Part shown: positions 12,202-23,900 of the stretch, one piece after another | How positions within the stretch are numbered: the first letter of the stretch is position 1 | How the letters are laid out: each line of letters starts with the position of its first letter | NCBI GenBank assembly: GCA_030141605.1 | Contig: JAQGDQ010000185.1 | Coordinates: 229,001 to 293,000 of the forward strand | Reading direction: 5' to 3' | Source of the DNA: Tubiluchus corallicola | Taxonomy: Eukaryota > Priapulida > Priapulimorpha > Priapulimorphida > Tubiluchidae | Length of the DNA stretch: 64,000 nt | Made by a program: the position numbers and the translations under genes | The notes under the pieces: generated by a model | What the model was told of the DNA's origin: nothing | The model's input: only the letters and a program-made list of their open reading frames with translations | The model's database searches: none

Positions 12202-14313
12202 ATCAATGGAAAATATTATTAGTTGACCTTTGAAGTTTCCTCATAAAGATTCTCATAATTAAAGAGTCTTAGAATAATTATTCACTCCAAACAAGCAACC
12301 CTGCATTCAAGAAGATGGATATTGCCTAGCGTGTAATTATTTCGTATCATTCAGCTCTTATTTAAACCTTTCTTACAAAATATTGGTATTGAATCATTGC
12401 ACCTAATTCCGTTTCTTTTTGGTCGTGTAATACACGTACAGCACATCTAATAGCCCAACATGTTTTTCTACTCGACCTATTCTTTTATGTACTTACTCAC
12501 GACTATTGCATTTTGTACTTTGTAAATAACAACATAATGATTTTAATATCAACAAAAAACTACTACATAGTTTACATATAAGCCTACTCATAGAACTCTG
12601 CATGTCAAACTGACCCAAGAATACATTCAGCACTGCGAATTAAGCCCTATTCACCCGGACACACGCAAAACAACACTATTATGTTACTCCAAAACCGATT
12701 CAAATGGCAAGACATTAGAGTAACTTACTCGCAGTACTAATCCAAACCACATGAATTTGTAGATAACGTTTCCTAGCCTTCCGGCTAAACGAAGCCCAAA
12801 TAAATTCTAATCCCGCGCCAATGATCGGTTTTCACTTTTTTTGCAGCCAGCTTTTCTGATAAAACCTGGAGAGGGTTTAGAGAGAGGAAGTAACCCAGGA
12901 GGTTAGCCAGCTTGAAATAACATTACAACACGAGGCTAGTGGGAGGCAGTCGAGTGACGTCATCACATCTGGTATGCTTGCAAAATAGAATCAATTTTTA
13001 AAAACAACTAAATTAAATTTGATTTTCTGATCCATAATCTAGGCTAAAAATATTAATATTCTCAGCGGGCTATGTCCCAAACTCACGAAACTAAAAGCCT
13101 ACCAAAATAAAAATCTATAACACACAACTTCCACTTCTTATAACTGAGTGAGTGACGTCATACGAAGCCAAGTTTAACTTATAATGCCATAATAACCACG
13201 TCGTCAAAACAGGCCCCCTGCTAATAAAGTTTTAATTGCTAGTTCACAGTAAGTAACATAACATGATTAAAATGTTTTTCTAAACCATGATTGAATATAA
13301 AAAAAACACTAGTGAAAAAGTGATATTATCATTCTGTTTTAAATTTGAAATTTAATAACTTTGATAGGTAAGAAAGTCAAAAGGCTTTTACATAAGCTAA
13401 AACCATCGAAAGAGCTTTTTGAAGCTAACCTTGTAAAATGAACACATACACCTACAATGGTTAGACATGCAAGTGATCAGAGAGAAAACAAGATAAATTT
13501 ACAAAAAGGTATCATGGTATTTGTTTAAGTTTACGTTTATTTATTTTTGTATAGCGTAAAATCTATATAAATATGTACTTGAACGCTATACAGAAAAAAA
13601 TACATAAAAGTAACACCAAATAACGATCTAAAAAGCTAAATAATACAATATTTCTCAAAAAAAGTTTAGTAAAATTAAAACAAAAATATAGAAAAAACCT
13701 ATTCTATTATACAATGATTCATGAAGCTGTTAAGAAAAAACAGTTGACACTACCAATATTTTTTATTTGTTTGATTATTTAGATATTTACTAACAAACAA
13801 GCAGCAGTTTAGAAGAGTAAAATGCTACATAAACTACAATGATCAACTGTTACCCAAATAACTTGCAAATCAAACTTTATTAACTTGAAGCCAGGAAAAA
13901 ACATCTAGGCAAATAAACATGATTTAATAATGGCAATGATCATTTCTCACCGCAAAAAGAAACACCAAAAACTTCGATATTCAACGAACTGTTTGCAAGT
14001 GATGGCCTACCACTCTATATCGAGAGAAAACACAAGTTATGATCTTAACTCGTTCCTAACCTTTGGAATGCCATGTTTATTGGCTGTTTATTGCACAACA
14101 CCAAGACCCAGTTATCAAGAGGCAAAAGAAAATAAAGAAAGCTACGAAATTTAGGAGATGGAAAGAACATATAATATAATGTTCTATTCAAGACTGACTG
14201 TGCAGGCAGGCATACATGTTATACACAAGACTATTAGTGTCTCTCTGGAATTTGCAGCAGAAGTTTTAAAAGTCACGCTCATATCCGTAGAAAAATAAAC
14301 AGGGGGTACATAC

Positions 14314-14337
14314 CGGGCCTTCAAACAGATCTTTACC
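14314..14337 (-). CDS. Candidate 24-nt microexon
   Basis: Minus-strand acceptor cacttggtttgttag is followed by 24 nt and donor GGCCCG|GTATGT. Length is a multiple of three, so inclusion preserves frame. In phase 2, the phase required after exon 4, it reads VKICLKA; in phase 0 it would read GKDLFEGP. It lies only about 600 nt after exon 4. A 6-nt acceptor-donor pair (14452-14447) lies between them. All of these may be chance. Confidence 0.25.
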
Positions 14338-14949
14338 CTAACAAACCAAGTGGAAAAAATGCAAACTTAAAACACATCGCTCGTATATTTCATCATGTTT
14401 ACGCATGCTAGACATACCACACTTTCAAAAACAAAACACTGCTTACCTTAGTCTTGGGCACAAAACATTAAAAAAATAGAAAAAGATGTATTTTCAAAAA
14501 ATCTATATTCAGAAGTTGGTTTAACGCTCATAAATTACATGCTCGCATTATTAAATTTGATATTACATACTCGCATATCACAATGTATTAATGAAAACTG
14601 ATTAAATTATTAATACCTATTTCTGATTACAATGCATGACTAAGATTTCTAAAATGACATTTCCAACCGCCCCACCTACACCATGTTTAGAGTTTAGCAA
14701 TCAAAGCTGTCTACAATCTCCAAATTTATAGCTTAAATGCTGAAAAGTCTGTCGAAAATACTTCTCGTTTGTTTAGCCATATGTTTAGTAGCACTCAAAG
14801 CTCGTGAATGTCTGTCAATATGCCCTGCACGTCACGAAACATACCACATGTCCAAAGACCAAGTTGACCAACTCGCCTACACAACCAGCAACAACAGCAA
14901 AAACGCATTAACAACTACAGCACCTAAACAAAAATCTCAAAATTCTTAC

Positions 14950-15011
14950 CTTGGATTAGAAGAGGCTGTTTTGACGGAAACGGCGTACTCCCTTCTGTTC
15001 GCGATGCCAAC
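14950..15011 (-). CDS. Exon 4 of the main scaffold-like gene
   Basis: The minus strand shows a strong acceptor (gttgcatttttag at 15012) and a consensus donor (CCAAG|GTAAGAAT at 14949). The 62 nt between them continue the frame of exon 3, which ends on a codon boundary, as VGIANRREYAV... ending ASSNP plus two bases (AG), with no stop. The other two frames do not fit the incoming phase. In the conceptual isoform a these are residues 878-897. The outgoing phase 2 sets what the next exon must supply: a single base that completes Arg or Ser. The sequence is basic and Ser/Ala-rich and unrecognised. A plus-strand frame at 14737-15015 with a signal-peptide-like start overlaps it in antisense and is best treated as a shadow. 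Confidence 0.72.
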
Positions 15012-16611
15012 CTAAAAATGCAACACAGAATATGTAATTTAAAACTGGCTCAGAAACAACAAACCACGTAGAAGTGGCAGCCAGGCATGGGCTCTCATTA
15101 TAGGTAAACATATGCTGTCTAGCAGCTGGTGTGAGCTGAGAAAGTTAAGGATTTATTTAAGAGAACATTTTTCAGCAAAAATCAAATTTTGCAGTAATAT
15201 AAATAGAGAAAAACTGTGAAACATGTTTTAAAACTGTTGACAGACGTAAAAAAGTTCAGATTGTTCAGTAAAATTAGTAGTGTGCAGCATGAGTGAGACA
15301 AAATGACTAAAGAAACATTAAAAAACATTTTGAGAAGCATACATGTTTTAATCAGGTGTGACAAGAAAATATTTTTAAATAACTTTTCCCGAATTTGTTA
15401 CAAGTACTTTCCTACAACAAAATTTTATCAAACCATCAAACTGCATTGCAGTGCCACCTGCTAGCGAAAGTATAAACCACGCTAACTCCGAACCATTAAT
15501 TTTCCATAAAAAGATCGCATAAAGTGCATATTTTCCTCAACAGATGGAGCAACACAACTATGTTAACCACTTAGAACAACACAGAGATAATGGCATCCAT
15601 AGAACAACGTAATAATCATTCGCTATTGGGCTAAACAACGAATAATAGTAGAGAATAACTTATTACATCGAAGTATGGTTGAAACAATAGCGGAATCTAT
15701 CACGCCTTCAAAATTTAATGTGCAACACTCCGTGTCTCATACAGCAATGATTTGTAAAAAACGAGATCTTCCAAAGCATCTTGTAGCTGCCCACAAGACT
15801 GTCTATTGAATACAGATGAACGGCTTGGATCATCTATACTATCTACTTTGCCTTTCAGTATAGTGCTCCGACGTGCTTGGTAGGAGTTGGCTTGGTGAAT
15901 TTTCACGCCATACAGTTAAATCAAAATTTTTTAAGCCCAGAGATTCAAGTCACTGCTTTGATCATACATGCCCATACTACAGGCTACATACACAAAATTA
16001 GGTACCAAATTTTGAGGGCACGTTAGATTCCATATTGTTTTGGCAATATCGTGCTGTAATAATTTGTTCTGTACCTAGCAAAATGTTATGTACCACGTTG
16101 TACAAAAATCTCGAAAATTGCATGTAATTAAAAATGTAACATTTTTGGTAATTACAAAAGAAACAATGAAAACATTTATTGAAAGGAGAACTATTAGTTT
16201 CTGCATTTTATGAAAATGTAAAAGCAAATAGAAATCGATAAACAAAATTTAGAAAAAGTAACAGCCACTAAGTGTTTTGGATAACAGTTTTCTGCGATTA
16301 GTGCATCAGCACCCACTTATGCAACAAAATATAAATAGCAGCATTAATGCAGATGCCTTTTCCTTTTATTTTTTACTAAACGCGTCTAAATCTGGGGTTA
16401 CTAGTGCCATTTTTCAAAGTAGGATTCAGTACGGATGAAGTTTGATTTCAGTGCCAATAAATCAAGTGAAATTTTTAAATTGAAATGAAAAATTGAAAAC
16501 TTACACACATGCAAACAATCACTTACTAAAAATAGCAATTCTTCACTTTTGCTAAGCTACAATACACAAAATATATTTAACAGTAACCAAAATTTCTTTA
16601 AAACTACTCAC
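15012..16611 (-). other. Phase-0 intron between exons 3 and 4
   Basis: It is bounded by GT at 16611-16610 and AG at 15013-15012 on the minus strand. Inside it, the minus strand at 15906-15715 has a stop-terminated open frame (about 63 codons, ending LYETRSVAH) that looks protein-like and GC-richer. It has no strong phase-0 acceptor, so an alternative last exon there is possible but weakly supported. Nothing else is visible. Confidence 0.6.
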
Positions 16612-18943
16612 TTTTGCATCGCTGTCAAGGTGACCATGGTAATCTGCATGTGCGGGAAAAAATTTCCGCTTCTCATCTTCTTGATCCACATAATGCAAAC
16701 TGCCGTTGGTGAATGACGGGGACTTTTGCTTTGGAGAAATTGCTGCATCCGATCTGTCTGAGGACGAAAGGCGGGTACGTGTCACCTCCCAAGCTGAAAG
16801 CCCGGATGGTGATTTCAGCCGTGGATCACTGGAAAGGTCACCATACAAACCCATTGGAGATTGAACCCCTGCATTTATCCTCTTGGGCAAAATCTTTCCA
16901 GTTTTTTCTGCATGCCAGGAAGCCACAGCATTGTGCTGTATCGCTTTCAGTTCAGACTTTTTGTCTGCGTCGATGTACGTCATTTTGCTGTCATTGAGCT
17001 TTTCTGGATCAGAATTATCTCTTTCATGTGTAGAATCCATATCGGATATCCCAGAATCAGAGACCTTATGTTTGACTTCTAGCCTTGGTTCTGCTAACTT
17101 GTAAATCTTTGCTTCCTGATAGAATGGAGTCTTGAGCTCTGTTGATAACAAACGAAGGTGCTGGCAATCCGGGTTGGAATTCGCCCTCGTGTGGACGGAC
17201 ATGAACTCAGAGACGTGCCGACCGATTTCTTCCGAAGAACTTCTCTCTCGTACCTTGTCGCTTACGTAAATAAACTTTTTGGGAATTTCTGCTTCATCTT
17301 TTGGATGATATTCATCCGTGTCACGCACAGGATCAGAACCTTGCCTGCGATTATGCCTCAGTCCAGTATTTTCCAGAATCTGTTCTAGTCCGCTGCCAAA
17401 ATGACTGCTGGAATAAGAGTGAGAGAGACTGGCCTGATCAGAACACCTACGAGCCTTTTTATCCTTTGCTGAATATTCTATATAACTGCTATCCAATGAT
17501 CTTCTCTCGCTTTTCTTCTTGCAATGTTCACTTTCTAGTTGCTTTTGCTGTTCAAGCTCTTTTTGCTTATATTGTATAGATAACTCGTGTTTTTCTCGTT
17601 CCAGTCCAAGAAGCATTGGTGACTGGCTAGCTGTATACTCGTGCTTTGCAGTTATTGTTGGTTCTTCTGGTTTCTGAGCATTGGTAGATGAGAATGTTGC
17701 AGGCGTGCCACGCTCATTATGAGCAAATTGTTTCTGGGCCGCTTTCCGGAGGTCCCAAATATTTTCATACTGTTCTTTTTCTGTCATGAACGGTCTTACA
17801 TCATCAACAAGCTTTCCAGGAATATTTGGGAATTTCTTTCTGCTTGTAATGTCACGTTCAGGAGGTGACGGCACGTCATAGTCTTTGTCCCCAAATTTGT
17901 GACCATTACTGTCATAGGACGGAATGTAAGCAGAATTTAATACTTCTTCTGTGTTCAAGTTTTCAGCTACAAAGTCAAAATTGTGAGACACGGGCAACTT
18001 TTCGACGTCCTTAATATTTAAAGATTTTGTCACAAATGCAGGCTTCGCAACAAAATATGTTCCTGGTGTCATCGGTTTCCCTGTAAGTTTATTGATAGAT
18101 GCCTCAGGCGAGAACTCGCTATTTTTTGCACTGTCTAATTTTATCTTGAGCTTTTCTGATGAACTCAGATTAGAAGGGCTCATAGGTGGACTGAATGTCT
18201 GGGCAAACACAGGAGAGTACGATTTCATAATCTCAGAGGTGGTAAGAGAATCACTTTTTGATGACGAGTCACTCTGCATCACAGTCTTGCTGTCATCACT
18301 TCCTGTACTCCTCGGAGAACACTCAGGAGACTGCACCCACCCACTTGAAGCATCACGAACAGGGGGAGGTGGAGGCACCTCATTAAGATGATCAAAATTA
18401 GTCTGAAACGACAATTCTCGAATATCTTCATAGGTAAAGTTGACATGAGCATCGGGTTCTCGCCCGGATTCTGCTGGAATAAACCTGGAAGGTTCTGGCT
18501 TTCCAGCTGTCTGCTTTTCAACTTGAGGTATGACTTGTACTGTTGCCACATTAGCCTGTGGCTTACTGTAACGTCCGGGCATCGAAGAAGACTTGGAAGC
18601 CTGGTGTCTCTCCATACGTTCTCCATATAAAATGGGTTCAACACTTTCGTCAAATTGTTGGATCTTTTCCCAGTATTTACTACGAACATTTGCCGCCAAG
18701 TCGCTACCTCCTCCAGGAAGAACTGAAGTGGAATTAGAAGAAGAACCGAGGCATCCTGTCTTTAATTCTCCTGCTAGGTCATCTTTCTCTTCTTGTAAAC
18801 TGGATGCACACTTTCCATCAAATGGTTTATACTGCTTGTAGTTATTAGACGGGTTATGTATGGTGTCCACACTTGCGTAATGGCTCAAGCCTTTGCCTTT
18901 GCCCATGGATTCTTCACTGGACGAATAACCGGTGTCTTGTTTG
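16612..18943 (-). CDS. Exon 3 (giant coding exon) of a disordered scaffold-like protein
   Basis: This is the strongest coding signal in the window: 2332 nt open on the minus strand, with acceptor gtgctttttttcag (AG at 18945-18944) and donor AAA|GTGAGT (GT at 16611-16610). It starts with one base that completes Asn from exon 2, then 777 codons beginning KQDTGYSSSEES and ending DSDAK. The apparent upstream Met codons (18963) lie in the intron, so they are not the start. In isoform-a numbering (residues 101-877), notable parts are a five-proline run in EVPPPPPVRD (290-294), Ser/Pro clusters around 300-360, a Pro-rich DYDVPSPPERD (454-464), a charged Lys/Glu/Gln helix, possibly coiled coil (about 547-582), a 14-3-3-like RxxSxP (686-691) and an acidic SDSGISDMDS (about 728). 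There is no signal peptide, membrane segment or globular catalytic domain. Composition suggests an intracellular cytoskeletal or junctional adaptor. Shroom-like and SORBS-like proteins came to mind but no diagnostic domain is visible, so the family is left open. Confidence 0.93.
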
Positions 18944-20777
18944 CTGAAAAAAAGCACCATCATAAATTTCTGACTTTAATATACATCTAAGCTTCTTTAC
19001 CAAATGTGCAAAACCCAAACAAAAACGCCAAAAATCAGGTCTCTATAATGTTTTGAATTCCACAAAAGCTAATCAGTGTGTGCATTTTATTAATCTTATG
19101 GCGTGATCAGGAGAGTCTTATCTCAAACGTAAACCTGATTAAGAATACAGACAGCGTTTGTATTCGGGAGTTATGCGGTATTTCCACGTTGTGCACAATA
19201 ACAACACGACATTACGACTTACAGCAAGACAAAACAAACTCAGTAAAACTCGCACGACTTCCTGGTATGCGGTAGGGACTTTACTTGAGCACAATAAGCC
19301 AGCAACCGTTACTCAGGTCCACCCAGCAAACAATAGACGAGAAAAGGCAAAACAAGGGCACTGTTTTCCTATAATTACACGCAGAACATGTAATAAGCTC
19401 AATACAGGGTAAGTCAATGTCCAAATATCTTTATAAACAAAATACAGGTTAGTTGAGTAAGCTGAGCCACTTTACTATGTTGAACAACTACTTCCGTATT
19501 GCCCTTGTACAGACTTAAATAACTTAAAAAATAAAACAATATACTATAGTCCAGAAACCGTTGAAGATTCTGCATGAAAATAGATTACAAAACTGGATAA
19601 AGGTAGATTATAACTGCATTACATTTTCAGTTAGTAATGAAATTTCAACAAAAGTGCTTCACATATATTGAATTAAAAGAGTACAACTTCACATGTTTAC
19701 GGGGTTGCAACCGACGTACTGCACTAAAATTACTTTACTTTCTAGATTTTTCCGGTAGCCTTTACAAAATGAATTTACCGGACAACGAATGAAAAGATGA
19801 TATTTTTTCACATCTTTTGCATTAGCAGCTAATGTAATAGAATTATACTCTGGAAAATATACTTAATTTCTCACAAGTATGAGTACGTCCATAAAAATTT
19901 CAACCTTCATTCCAAGTCCAGCTCTAGAAGCAAAGGGTTCACTTGTCCATTCTAGTCGCATGTGACACGCATAGAGTCGTAGATATTAACCACCAATCTT
20001 TAAGGACCCTCCCTACCAAGAAATTTTGCTAAACTATCCTATGTACCTACTTTAAAAGCATATTTTTTTTGCATAAACATGTTCATGCATAACTGAAGTT
20101 TGCAAAACAAGGTGATGGCACAAAATTGCTGTCACGCATCGCACAAGCAAAGAATGACATTAGTCAGTGTCAACCCGAGGCGACACATCTATTAGGCACC
20201 TTAAAAAAAACATGCACACAACGTTTCAGTCGAACAGTTTCAGGGCTTTAAAGTTCATCAACCTACGTAATCAGTAAGTTTTTTTCGGTTAGTAAGCATA
20301 AACAGCAAAGCTGAAATACTAATAAGAAACACTACTCTAATCTACCTCTAGCAAGACTTTCATCATTTGAAGAAAAAAAGAATTATCCAAAAGTTTAGAT
20401 TTAAAATGTTGCAGCAGTATGTACTGTGATCAGTTTGGCCAATTCTCACAGGAGCACTCGTGTCTTAATGCCAAGTTTAAGTACTAACCTTTACAATAAA
20501 TAAATTACAAAGAATTTCGCATTTCACCAAACGATGGCGCTGAGCACAGATACAACTAAAAGTCTTAGTACCGAGTTTAAAGTACTAGCCTTTATAGTAA
20601 AAAAGTTACAAAAAATCCACCCTTTTTCCAAACTATAGTGCTGCGTACAAGTAAAAAAAGTCTAAAAATAAAGCACTACGAAGATATATGAATTCTTGAA
20701 TCCTGTTGAAACGGCACAGCTGTTATTTAAATAACCATGAGCAGTAATTACTAGAAGAAAGTGAATTTAAGCCTCAC
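18944..20777 (-). other. Phase-2 intron between exons 2 and 3
   Basis: The donor is CAA|GTGAGG at 20777 and the acceptor is at 18944. Plus-strand frames near 19.1-19.4 kb are short and unsupported. The donor-side half holds a diverged 100-bp tandem duplication (20462-20660). No other genes are seen. Confidence 0.75.
20462..20660. repeat. Diverged tandem duplication, period 100 bp
   Basis: Copy one starts gtcttaatgccaagtttaag at 20462; copy two starts gtcttagtaccgagtttaaa at 20562. Similarity continues to about 20660 with many substitutions. It lies in the intron just downstream of exon 2 and has no coding potential. Confidence 0.75.
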
Positions 20778-20951
20778 TTGTGACGACTCTGAAGCGCTGA
20801 TCTGGTGATGACGTAACTCATACTGTTACCGCTCTTCATACTCTGCTGTTTGCTGTCGTTCTCTGTCGTGGTTTCTACCTTTGGTCGTTCATGCCGCTCC
20901 GAGGCACGCCTTTTGATGCCCGCCGAGCTGCTCGATCGACGAGAACCACTC
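20778..20951 (-). CDS. Exon 2 of the main scaffold-like gene
   Basis: The minus strand shows a strong acceptor (tttttcctttgtttcag, AG at 20953-20952) and donor CAA|GTGAGG (GT at 20777). The exon is 174 nt: one base that completes Ala (after exon 1a) or Gly (after exon 1b), 57 codons, then two bases that pair with the first base of exon 3 to give Asn. It encodes residues 43-99 of isoform a, starting SGSRRSSSSAGIKRRASE and ending TRSALQSRH. The segment is very rich in Ser, Arg and Lys, with PKA/AGC-kinase-like RRxS (KRRASE). It is common to both predicted N-terminal isoforms. Reading it in phase 0 gives a stop within 21 codons, which supports the phase-2 assignment. Function beyond a basic, phosphorylatable linker is unknown. 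Confidence 0.88.
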
Positions 20952-23900
20952 CTGAAACAAAGGAAAAATACCGTAAAAATACGGAACATCATAAAAACAG
21001 CAATCATCAACAGGCAAACAAAAATAGACTTTTCATTATTCTCTATTAATTTATCTACGTTTTATTTCCGCCAAAATAACAATAGCCATATAAGAAGATG
21101 GGCGATTTATAAAAATCTAAAAGCTGAAAACTTCACTAATTAAAGCGTATTCTTAAAATTAGCATGACTAATTATAAAATGATTATATGTCTACATGGTC
21201 TCGTTAAAATATCGCGCCAGTAATAATGAACATGCGAATATAATTAAATCAGAATTTTGCTGCATTTTTCCCTACAGACAATAATTAAAAACAGATTATG
21301 CAAAATATCAGGCGTCTGTAGTAGTACAACTGAGGAAAATTATCGAAGTTACGGCTTTCTAATAACAATGTCAACGGGCACAGCTTCCTTGCTTTAGTTT
21401 ACCGGTTACGACCGTTACGTCAAATATGGAAAAAAGAAACACGTTCTACATTACACGTAGTGACCAATAACTGCTAAACCACATTATTTCCATACAGGTA
21501 TGAAGCAAAAATAATTAAGTTTTCTTCATACTTCATACTCAATGTAATTCATGAAAATAAGAACTAAAGTACATAACCTACTAAGAAATTCTGAATGGTG
21601 AAATTGAGGAATAAACAATGCAGAAAAACAAATCACACGGACTTGCTGCTGTACCAGTATTCTCACGCATTTCGTAAAAACGAAGACGAAATGTTAAACA
21701 CATACCTAGAATACTTATCCCTTTTAATTAAATACGCCGGAGGTAATGCATGCAATTGACTATGAATAAATTGCATTTGTCCTAAAAACATCATAAATTC
21801 TTTGATCGCAAAATAATCAACAGACTTCTGCGTTCACAACAAGATAATTAACTCAACTTGAAAAACATGAAGTTTCTTATTAACTGTATCGTCACACTGT
21901 ACATTAGTCAGCACCAACGTTAACACACAACTTTAACTGCAGCTGACGGTGCCAGAATGGTTCTAATCAAGGAAAGGTGCCCAGTCAAGCAGGATGGGCA
22001 TAATGCTGCTTCACAATGCGTGGACGAATATCCCCATTACCACCGACAATAGAGTGAGTTATTGTATTAACCCTTTCCCTAGTTCTCTTCTTGCATCAAC
22101 GTCAAATGACCTGCATCGATTCACAGAAGAACATGTGTGGTCATCAGGCGTATGACTCACGAAAAAGGTATGCAAATGCATAACATACATCTTGTACCCA
22201 TGAAATGGCCCTCAGATAAAAAAACAGACAGAATCCTTAAAAACAATCTGAAAATCGGTACGCTCGGCTTAATGGTTAACTGCTGAAGTAACTTGATAAT
22301 GGATTTAAAAAGTCAACGACCGGCTTGCGCAGTTTTTCTTACATTTAGAATAAATTGGAAGATAAGACCCTCTTTTAAGGCTGGTTCACATTTACAATAA
22401 ACGCACTTATCATATTATTAGAGTTAATGGGATTTTTTTCCATGTTTGTCTGTTGGCACATCACTCTGCCGTACAATGTCATTAACATCTTTTCCAATGG
22501 AATTAGAATTGTAAGCTTTAGCATAACCTGTGACTTGTCTACAAGAGCTTTAGTTTTCATTGATATTCAGCTGCATCATCTGCATTTGTCGTCTAGCGTT
22601 TGCAGGAAATATATTTAAAGGAAAACATTCTACAAATCGCCTGAAAAGGCCAGTAGCTAACGAACGAGCTACAGTTACAAAGCGAAAATATGAACACAGG
22701 TTAAAAAACGTCCACTAACGAAATTATCAGTGATAACACGAGACAAAACTTTAAGTTGACGCACTTCTTTTGATTTGAAGCAGAACTGCAGAAGCTAAAA
22801 TTAACACGTCAACAACAATCTTCTAACAAACAGAAGGCTTGCATGTAGCGTCCACTGTCCAGGGCAAATTCTGTTAAGATATAAGACAAGCCTAGAGAAC
22901 AGCTCGGCAGGCTATTTCGTAAAACCGAAAATAATCTAGCTGTGTTCTCGATAAAGCTGTTTTATACTACTACTCACGAGCTAACGAAATTGTTATCTCA
23001 AAATACAATTCGTCATAGTGCACTGTTTCATAATTAAACTCATTAATCTAAAAGCAAAAATTTTATTGATACTTTTGACAAAATGGGGACAAAAAGATGG
23101 CGAAAACAGCTATATTAAATTTATACCAACTTTCGACATTTGCTAACTAAAAGAAGTTATAAGCAACCAGCGAGGGAACAAAGAGAAAGTGCTGTCACAC
23201 TTCAATTCAGTTGTGAAGAAAGCGAAGTAGGTTGATCCGCCCAAAACCCTTAATAACAAAAGATCTACATTAGATGCAGACAACAGTTAATAGCTGCGAC
23301 ATCAGATGTCACTGCATGCCTTTCACTTGCTAACAAAGTCTTATAGATAGTATTCAAGCAGCAATTGACATATCTTTCACTTACTGACTTGTTGATAACT
23401 AAAACCTACTTCAGTGAAATTAATCTTGAGAATAATTCCTGTGTTCTAGGCCAAACTAGTGCAATGATGACTCAGACAGGATAAGGGAAGGTTTTTAGTG
23501 TACGGGAATGCGTACGTGCTTTTGAAAGAAAGTGCTCATTGTTCATCAACTGGCAAATACTAATCATTTGAATTTTATTTCAGCCACGGTTTTCCAACTG
23601 TAGCAGCCACGTTATAAATCTGCTTTCAGAGAAAACAGACTAAAAATGTTGACAAGATCGGGACTCGATCCTAAACCTACAAGCTAAATGTACCAATGCC
23701 CTGTATACCTCAAGTCATAACAGCTCAAGTAGATCGTGTAAATTCTCAGTTGTTGGGCAATGCCCTGTCACTTGCCTTAAATCATTTTTGCACAAAAGGC
23801 GATAAGAACAATTATTAAATTATACTGAATTATTAACAGCTGATGAAAAAACTAGACCACCGAAAAGGCCTTTCGCTCTCAACCAGACCAATTAATATTT

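Larger units (their letters stand above)
97..14949 (-). other. Long intron or 3' region downstream of exon 4
   Basis: About 14.9 kb without a certain gene. It is AT-rich and stop-dense in all frames. It holds candidate exons at 10173-10284, 14314-14337 and 2231-2257 (listed separately), a short CA repeat, a diverged 124-bp tandem duplication and an RFX-type palindrome. A 134-codon minus-strand reading frame at 11483-11887 has no recognisable motif or splice signals and is probably chance. If the exon at 1-96 is real this whole stretch is an intron; if the 10.2 kb terminal exon is used, its lower part is 3' flanking sequence for that isoform. Confidence 0.5.

Noticed and set aside
14737-15015. 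Plus-strand 92-codon frame with a signal-peptide-like N-terminus
   Set aside because: Its 3' part is the antisense of exon 4, which has strong splice sites and the right phase on the minus strand. No plus-strand promoter or poly(A) support was seen.
15715-15906. Protein-like minus-strand frame in intron 3
   Set aside because: No strong acceptor in phase 0, and direct 3-to-4 splicing already fits, so it was not listed as an exon.
18944-18963. Met codons at the 5' end of the giant frame as the protein start
   Set aside because: They lie within the T-rich acceptor tract; the spliced frame from exon 2 enters at 18943.
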